The position numbers were made by a program, and so were the translations under genes. From assembly GCF_030812415.1 (NCBI RefSeq), contig NZ_JAUSST010000005.1:496001-560000 (forward strand): DNA of 64,000 bases, given 5' to 3'. The notes beneath the pieces were generated by a model, which saw nothing but the letters and a program-made list of their open reading frames with translations, ran no database searches and was not told the DNA's origin. The stretch is from Paenibacillus harenae. Lineage in GTDB: Bacteria; Bacillota; Bacilli; Paenibacillales; Paenibacillaceae. The first letter of the stretch is position 1. Every line of letters starts with the position of its first letter. Positions 59,625 to 64,000 of the stretch are shown here, piece after piece.

Positions 59625-62342
59625 ATGGGTAGGGCAAGGAACAAAGGGTGGAAGCGGACGGAGAGCTTAAGTAAAAAAATAATTATCATCGCGCTAGGCG
59701 GAACGCTATTATCGCAACCGGTCGTATCGCTATTGCCTGGAAGCTGGAACGCTTCGATCGCAGAGGCGGCGGACGTCGCAATGGCAAAGGCAACAGCTCC
59801 AACGCTGAAGCTGACGAGCCAAGGATACGTGACGGCAGGCGCGAAGCGCATGGACTATTTGTGGACGGCTACCAGAAACGGCAGAGCGGTAACCTCCGAG
59901 GTGCATGTTATCGAGGTCGATCTAACGAATCCTTATGTGTCTCTAAATACGATGAGCGGAAAAAACCATACGGTTGGCACGCGTAATTCCATATCGAATA
60001 TGACGAAGGAGAGCGGCGCGGTAGCGGGAATCAATGCGGATGTGTTCGTGATGTCGAACGAGGGCGCGCCTATGGGCGTCCAAATTACGAGCGGAGCATT
60101 CGAATCCAGTCCATCCAAGCTCATAGGGATGTATGCATTCGGCGTGTCGAAGGACCGCAAGCCTTCCATTGACAACTATACATTCGATGGACTCGTTACG
60201 GCAGCCGACGGCTCGACATTCGCTCTCGACGGCTTGAACCAGTCCGCTTACGGACCGGAGTTCGGCGGCCAGAAATATAGTCATGTCGATGCGATGCATA
60301 TCTATACAAGCGCTTGGAACGGTGCAGAGCGCCCGAAGAATACGGGAGCAACGCCGACAGAGGTACTCGTGCGGAACGGCATCATTGAACAAATCTCGAT
60401 CGATCTACCGGTAACGGGTCAAGCGCCCGTTGACGGATACATATTGCGTACTCACGGCAAAGCGGCAAAGTTCGTGAAAGAGCATTTGCAGGTTGGACAA
60501 ACCATTACGGCAGACTATTCGCTTATCTCGTCTGCGACGGGAGCGGAGGTTGATCCGGCGAGCTTCGAAATGCTGATCGGCGGACATACGCTGCTTGTAG
60601 ACGGCGGAGCGGCATCGGCTTTCTCCCGCGACGTAGTGGGGGTAAGCGGTTCTTCCTACACGTCCAGGTCCGGGGTCGGCTACTCCAAGGACGGCACGAA
60701 AGTTTATTTGATAACAAGCGAGAAATACGGCAGCAGCACCGGCCTTAGCTTGAAGGAGCTGCAGCAGGTTATGGTCCAGCTAGGCGTATACAAAGGCGTG
60801 AACCTGGACGGCGGCGGCTCGACGACGATGGTCGAACGTCCGCTTGGCACTAACTCGCTAACGCTGTCCCATTCCACGCAGACCGGAACGACGCAGCGCA
60901 GCGTATCGAACGGCATCGGCGTATTCACAAGCGCACCGGAAGGCAAGCTGAAGGGAATAACCGTAACCGGTTCGAACATCGTTTTCCTAGGGCAGAAGAC
61001 AAACTTCGCCTTGAACGGCTATGACACGTACTTTAACCCCATCAAGGTAGATGCGACGCAAGCTTCATGGAGCGCTAACCCTGCGGTAGGCACATTCAGC
61101 GGCAATACGTTTACGGCGACCAAAGTCGGCAAAACGACGATCAGCGTCAAGACTGGCGACGTATCAGCGCAATATACGATGGAAGTCATCGGACAAGATC
61201 AGATTGCTTCGATCTCGTTAAATACGGCTGCAGGCATGCTGTCGCCAGGTTCGACGCTCTCGGTGCCCGTTACGGTGAAGCTTAAGAACGGCAGGACATA
61301 CAAGCTCAGCGGCGATTCTCTCACATGGGAATTTATCGGCTTTAACGGAACGATGTCCGGAGATACCTTGACGGTTAACTCGGTTAAGGCAGGCGTGAAG
61401 ACCGGTTACGCGATCGGACGTTACGACGGCTTCCCGGCGATGATTCCGTTCGCGCAAGGCGAAACGGTCAAAGCTTTCGAGGATTTCGAGAAAACGGCTT
61501 ATCCGATCTCGTCCCAAGTGACACCGAATGAAGCATTGGGCAGCGTTAGCCTTGCAACCGATCTGCCTGGGCAGACTTCGGCCAAAGCGCTTAAGCTGAC
61601 CTATGATTTTACGAACGGTACAGGTACGAAAGCATCCTATGCAGCGTTCAATTCGAACGGCGTATCGCTGCCCGGCAGTCCTTCATCGCTTTCGCTCGAC
61701 GTATACAGCGACCAGAGCAAAAACTGGGTAAGGGCAGAGTTGGTTGACGCAGATGGCAAAGTTCATTTCGCGGACGTGGCGAAGCAGCTCGATTGGAGCG
61801 GCTGGAAGACGATTAACGTGAATCTATCGTCGCACGGCATGAAGTATCCGGTGAAGCTGAAGCGCATCTATGCAGTAACGTTAGATAGCACGCAAGCCGG
61901 CAAAGCTGTTGCAGGCATTGTTGGTTTTGATAATATGAAACTGAATTATGCGCCTGAAGTTACTGTCGATACGGCGTCCAAGGTGGAAATGATCGTAGGC
62001 AGCGCGAATGCAACGTTGAACGGCAAAGCGCTTAAGCTGGATGCTGCACCGATTCAGTTGAATGGCACGACATACGTACCGCTCCGTTTCGTAACGGATG
62101 CGCTCGGCGGTCAGCTGTTCGTTAACGGCAAGCTGAACAAGGTCGGCGTGTTGCGCGGCACCAAGCTGCTCGAGATGGTCATCGGCGAGAAGGGTTACGT
62201 GTTGAACGGCGTTCGCCAGCAATCGGAGGTTGCTCCAATTATTCGCAATAACCGAACGCTGATTCCGGTGCGTCTTTTCTCGGAGAAGCTCGGGTTCACC
62301 GTCGGTTATGACGCTAAGGTGAAGAAGATTACCATTCAATAG
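59625..62342 (+). CDS. Secreted phosphodiester glycosidase (NAGPA) with Ig-like and stalk domains
   Basis: 905 residues. A signal segment (IIIIALGGTLLSQPVVSLLP) is followed by a NAGPA/phosphodiester-glycosidase domain, about residues 80-435. Its marks are GINADVFVMSNEGAPMGVQI and, near residue 392, VNLDGGGSTTMV. A Big2-like domain covers about 440-530. A beta-sandwich region with TKLTYDF-like strands covers about 620-780, and a copper-amine-oxidase-N-type stalk domain (LNGTTYVPLRFVTDALGG; RTLIPVRLFSEKLGF) closes the protein. The family removes alpha-linked GlcNAc from phosphodiesters, so a phosphate-linked wall glycan is a plausible substrate. GGGAGAG lies 11 bases before the ATG. Confidence 0.88.
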   Translation: MGRARNKGWKRTESLSKKIIIIALGGTLLSQPVVSLLPGSWNASIAEAADVAMAKATAPTLKLTSQGYVTAGAKRMDYLWTATRNGRAVTSEVHVIEVDLTNPYVSLNTMSGKNHTVGTRNSISNMTKESGAVAGINADVFVMSNEGAPMGVQITSGAFESSPSKLIGMYAFGVSKDRKPSIDNYTFDGLVTAADGSTFALDGLNQSAYGPEFGGQKYSHVDAMHIYTSAWNGAERPKNTGATPTEVLVRNGIIEQISIDLPVTGQAPVDGYILRTHGKAAKFVKEHLQVGQTITADYSLISSATGAEVDPASFEMLIGGHTLLVDGGAASAFSRDVVGVSGSSYTSRSGVGYSKDGTKVYLITSEKYGSSTGLSLKELQQVMVQLGVYKGVNLDGGGSTTMVERPLGTNSLTLSHSTQTGTTQRSVSNGIGVFTSAPEGKLKGITVTGSNIVFLGQKTNFALNGYDTYFNPIKVDATQASWSANPAVGTFSGNTFTATKVGKTTISVKTGDVSAQYTMEVIGQDQIASISLNTAAGMLSPGSTLSVPVTVKLKNGRTYKLSGDSLTWEFIGFNGTMSGDTLTVNSVKAGVKTGYAIGRYDGFPAMIPFAQGETVKAFEDFEKTAYPISSQVTPNEALGSVSLATDLPGQTSAKALKLTYDFTNGTGTKASYAAFNSNGVSLPGSPSSLSLDVYSDQSKNWVRAELVDADGKVHFADVAKQLDWSGWKTINVNLSSHGMKYPVKLKRIYAVTLDSTQAGKAVAGIVGFDNMKLNYAPEVTVDTASKVEMIVGSANATLNGKALKLDAAPIQLNGTTYVPLRFVTDALGGQLFVNGKLNKVGVLRGTKLLEMVIGEKGYVLNGVRQQSEVAPIIRNNRTLIPVRLFSEKLGFTVGYDAKVKKITIQ

Positions 62343-62367
62343 CAATGGACGGTCGGCACTCATTCTG

Positions 62368-62376
62368 TGGTATGAT
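62368..62376 (+). promoter_or_regulatory. Possible extended -10 promoter of degS
   Basis: TGGTATGAT (TGn-TATGAT) lies 47 bases before the degS start. The -35 region (TGGACG, 19 bases upstream) is poor. Confidence 0.4.
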
Positions 62377-62423
62377 AGAATAGAGTTGGATCAGGATTAC
62401 CATAGAAAGGTTGCCGATCGATC

Positions 62424-63584
62424 GTGGATCATTTGACAGTCGACATTAACAGAGTCATCAAAAACGCGATTCAAGTTATGGAAGACAGCAAATATCAAAT
62501 CTATGAAATATGCGAATCCGCGCGTTCGGAGCTGGAGGCGCTCGAGCAGGAGCTGGAGCTTGTGCTTGAGGAAACGGTCAAGACGATCGAGAAAGTCGAT
62601 CGGCTTGAGCAGGATTACCGGCGCGCGCGTATTCGACTGACTGAAGTAAGCCGGGATTTCGTCCGATATAAGGAAGAGGACATTAAATCGGCTTATGAGA
62701 AAGCAACGCAAATCCAGCTTGACCTCATGGTCTATCGCGAGAAGGAATCCTACCTGAAGGCTAGACGGGATGATCTGCAGAAGCGTGTTCGCAATGTAGA
62801 GAATTCGATTGAACGGGCGGAGATGATCGCATCGCAAATCAATGTCGTGCTGGAGTATTTGGCCGGCGATCTTAATCAGGTTACGCGTATTTTGGAATCG
62901 GCGAAGACAAGGCAGTTGCTGGGGCTTAAGATTATTTTGGCGCAAGAGGAAGAGCGGAAGCGCATCGCCAGAGAAATTCACGACGGTCCGGCTCAATCGC
63001 TTGCCAATATCGTACTCCGGACAGAAATTGCCGAGCGTATGCTCATCAAGCAGGAATTCGAGATGGTGCATGTAGAATTAGAAGATTTGAAGGGACAGGT
63101 TCGTTCCGGTCTCGAAGAAATTCGCAAAATCATTTTCAATCTCCGGCCAATGGCGCTCGACGATCTTGGATTGGTGCCAACGCTGCGAAAGTTCGTGCAG
63201 GATTTTGAAGATAAATCTAAAATACATACTGTATTCGAGCTCTCCGGCAAGGAGATTCGTATGCCGTCTGCCATGGAAGCGGCCATCTACAGGCTCGTGC
63301 AGGAGGCTTTCACGAATGCTTTGAAGCATGCCAACGCTTCGCGTGTCTTGCTTGACGTGAGCTATGAGCCGCATTTGATTACAATCATTATTCACGATAA
63401 CGGAATCGGCTTCAAGAGCGATCTAATCGAACTCGGAGCGAGCCGAAACTCCCATTTCGGACTGATCGGGATGAGAGAGCGCGTGGAATTGATCGAAGGA
63501 AGGATGGATATAGACTCAAATCCTGGACAAGGAACGAAGATTATAATTCATATCCCAATAACTGCCGAGAACAGAAAGGAGTAG
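62424..63584 (+). CDS. degS: Two-component sensor histidine kinase DegS
   Basis: DegS is a cytoplasmic kinase that phosphorylates DegU, controlling secreted enzymes, motility and biofilm. The 386-residue protein has a long coiled-coil N-terminal half (about residues 1-175) with no membrane span, as in B. subtilis. His186 in REIHDGPAQSLANIVLR is the HisKA_3 phosphorylation site. The ATPase domain has EAFTNALKHANAS (N box), HDNGIGF (G1) and FGLIGMRERVELIEG followed by GQGT (G2). The start is a GTG with a weak AAAGG 13 bases upstream. degU follows after 4 bases. Confidence 0.96.
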   Translation: MDHLTVDINRVIKNAIQVMEDSKYQIYEICESARSELEALEQELELVLEETVKTIEKVDRLEQDYRRARIRLTEVSRDFVRYKEEDIKSAYEKATQIQLDLMVYREKESYLKARRDDLQKRVRNVENSIERAEMIASQINVVLEYLAGDLNQVTRILESAKTRQLLGLKIILAQEEERKRIAREIHDGPAQSLANIVLRTEIAERMLIKQEFEMVHVELEDLKGQVRSGLEEIRKIIFNLRPMALDDLGLVPTLRKFVQDFEDKSKIHTVFELSGKEIRMPSAMEAAIYRLVQEAFTNALKHANASRVLLDVSYEPHLITIIIHDNGIGFKSDLIELGASRNSHFGLIGMRERVELIEGRMDIDSNPGQGTKIIIHIPITAENRKE

Positions 63585-63588
63585 TATA

Positions 63589-64000
63589 ATGATGAATCAA
63601 GTACCGAGCAGTCCGGCCCGTAAAATCAAAATATTACTTGCAGACGATCATCAGCTGTTTCGCGAAGGATTGAAACGAATTCTGAATATGGAAGATGATT
63701 TGGAAGTGATCGGCGAGTGCGGAGACGGCATTCAAGTCATGGAATTTTGCAATCATACGCTGCCCGAAATCGTGCTGATGGACATTAACATGCCGATCGA
63801 GAACGGCGTTGTGACGACAGAGCGGCTTAAGGAGATGTTCCCTGACGTAAAGGTCATTATTTTATCCATTCACGATGACGAGAGCTATGTATTCGAAACG
63901 CTTCGCAAAGGCGCAACCGGTTATCTGCTGAAGGATATGGAGGCCGAGTCCCTCATTAATGCGATCCGTTCCGTAGTGCAAGGCTATGCTTATATCCATC
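63589..64000 (+). CDS. degU: Response regulator DegU, N-terminal part (runs off the window)
   Basis: The frame is open to the end of the window: 137 codons, the receiver domain and the start of the linker. The N-terminus reads KIKILLADDHQLFREGLKRI, where the paired Asp residues bind Mg. Asp65 in EIVLMDINMP is the phosphorylation site, then VIILSIHDDESY and the conserved Lys in GYLLKD. The DNA-binding LuxR-type domain lies beyond the window. AGAAAGGAG is 7 bases before the ATG at 63589, and a second ATG follows directly. The 4-base spacing shows co-transcription with degS. Confidence 0.95.
   Translation, partial: MMNQVPSSPARKIKILLADDHQLFREGLKRILNMEDDLEVIGECGDGIQVMEFCNHTLPEIVLMDINMPIENGVVTTERLKEMFPDVKVIILSIHDDESYVFETLRKGATGYLLKDMEAESLINAIRSVVQGYAYIH

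Overview
The window reads as chromosome of an endospore-forming, motile Gram-positive of the Paenibacillus/Cohnella kind. Four things point there: sporulation genes (spoIID, spoIIQ, spoIIID and an alpha/beta-type SASP), the mbl-flhO-flhP block, S-layer-homology (SLH) proteins with CsaB-type pyruvylation, and DegS/DegU. The codons are fairly GC-rich except in the major S-layer gene. I see no rRNA, tRNA, CRISPR array, phage or insertion sequence.

Layout. 1-7.8 kb: the end of a complex I operon, nuoD(partial)-H-I-J-K-L-M-N, with no nuoE/F/G. 7.9-12.6 kb: a reverse-strand acyltransferase, an SLH-anchored subtilisin behind a sigma-E-like promoter, and a small DUF1146 protein. 12.9-14.4 kb: murA. 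14.5-20.3 kb: a LacI regulator, a sugar ABC importer without ATPase, and a GH32 fructosidase. 20.4-23.9 kb: a MacAB-like efflux set. 24.1-29.7 kb: spoIID, spoIIQ, spoIIID, mbl, flhO, flhP. B. subtilis has a similar order directly after murAA, so the 9.6 kb from 14.4 to 24.0 kb looks like an accessory insertion. 29.7-36.8 kb: an EpuA-like membrane peptide, a GT39-type glycosyltransferase, a reverse-strand eight-repeat Ig-like (Big2) secreted protein, then pgsA, fabZ and a phosphohexomutase. 36.9-62.3 kb: a cell-surface region with a DUF5693 membrane protein, csaB, tagA, tagO/wecA-type transferase, three large SLH proteins, a six-repeat exported protein of unknown family, a small exported protein, a SASP, metK, and a phosphodiester-glycosidase-type secreted protein. 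62.4 kb to the end: degS and the start of degU.

How the genes fit together. TagO-type and TagA-type enzymes would begin a secondary cell-wall polymer and CsaB would pyruvylate it. The SLH domains of the proteins starting at 9320, 42696, 47430 and 55054 would bind that polymer, and the repeat-rich exported proteins are probable partners at the surface. murA, mbl, spoIID and spoIIQ act on the wall during growth and engulfment. The sugar operon has a textbook promoter overlapped by paired LacI-type operators.

Most notable signals: two in-frame, separately ribosome-bound starts for the major S-layer gene; an exported protein built of six repeats of about 130 residues; a metK leader in which a good promoter runs straight into an intrinsic terminator; and a near-consensus sigma-E promoter before the SLH-anchored protease.
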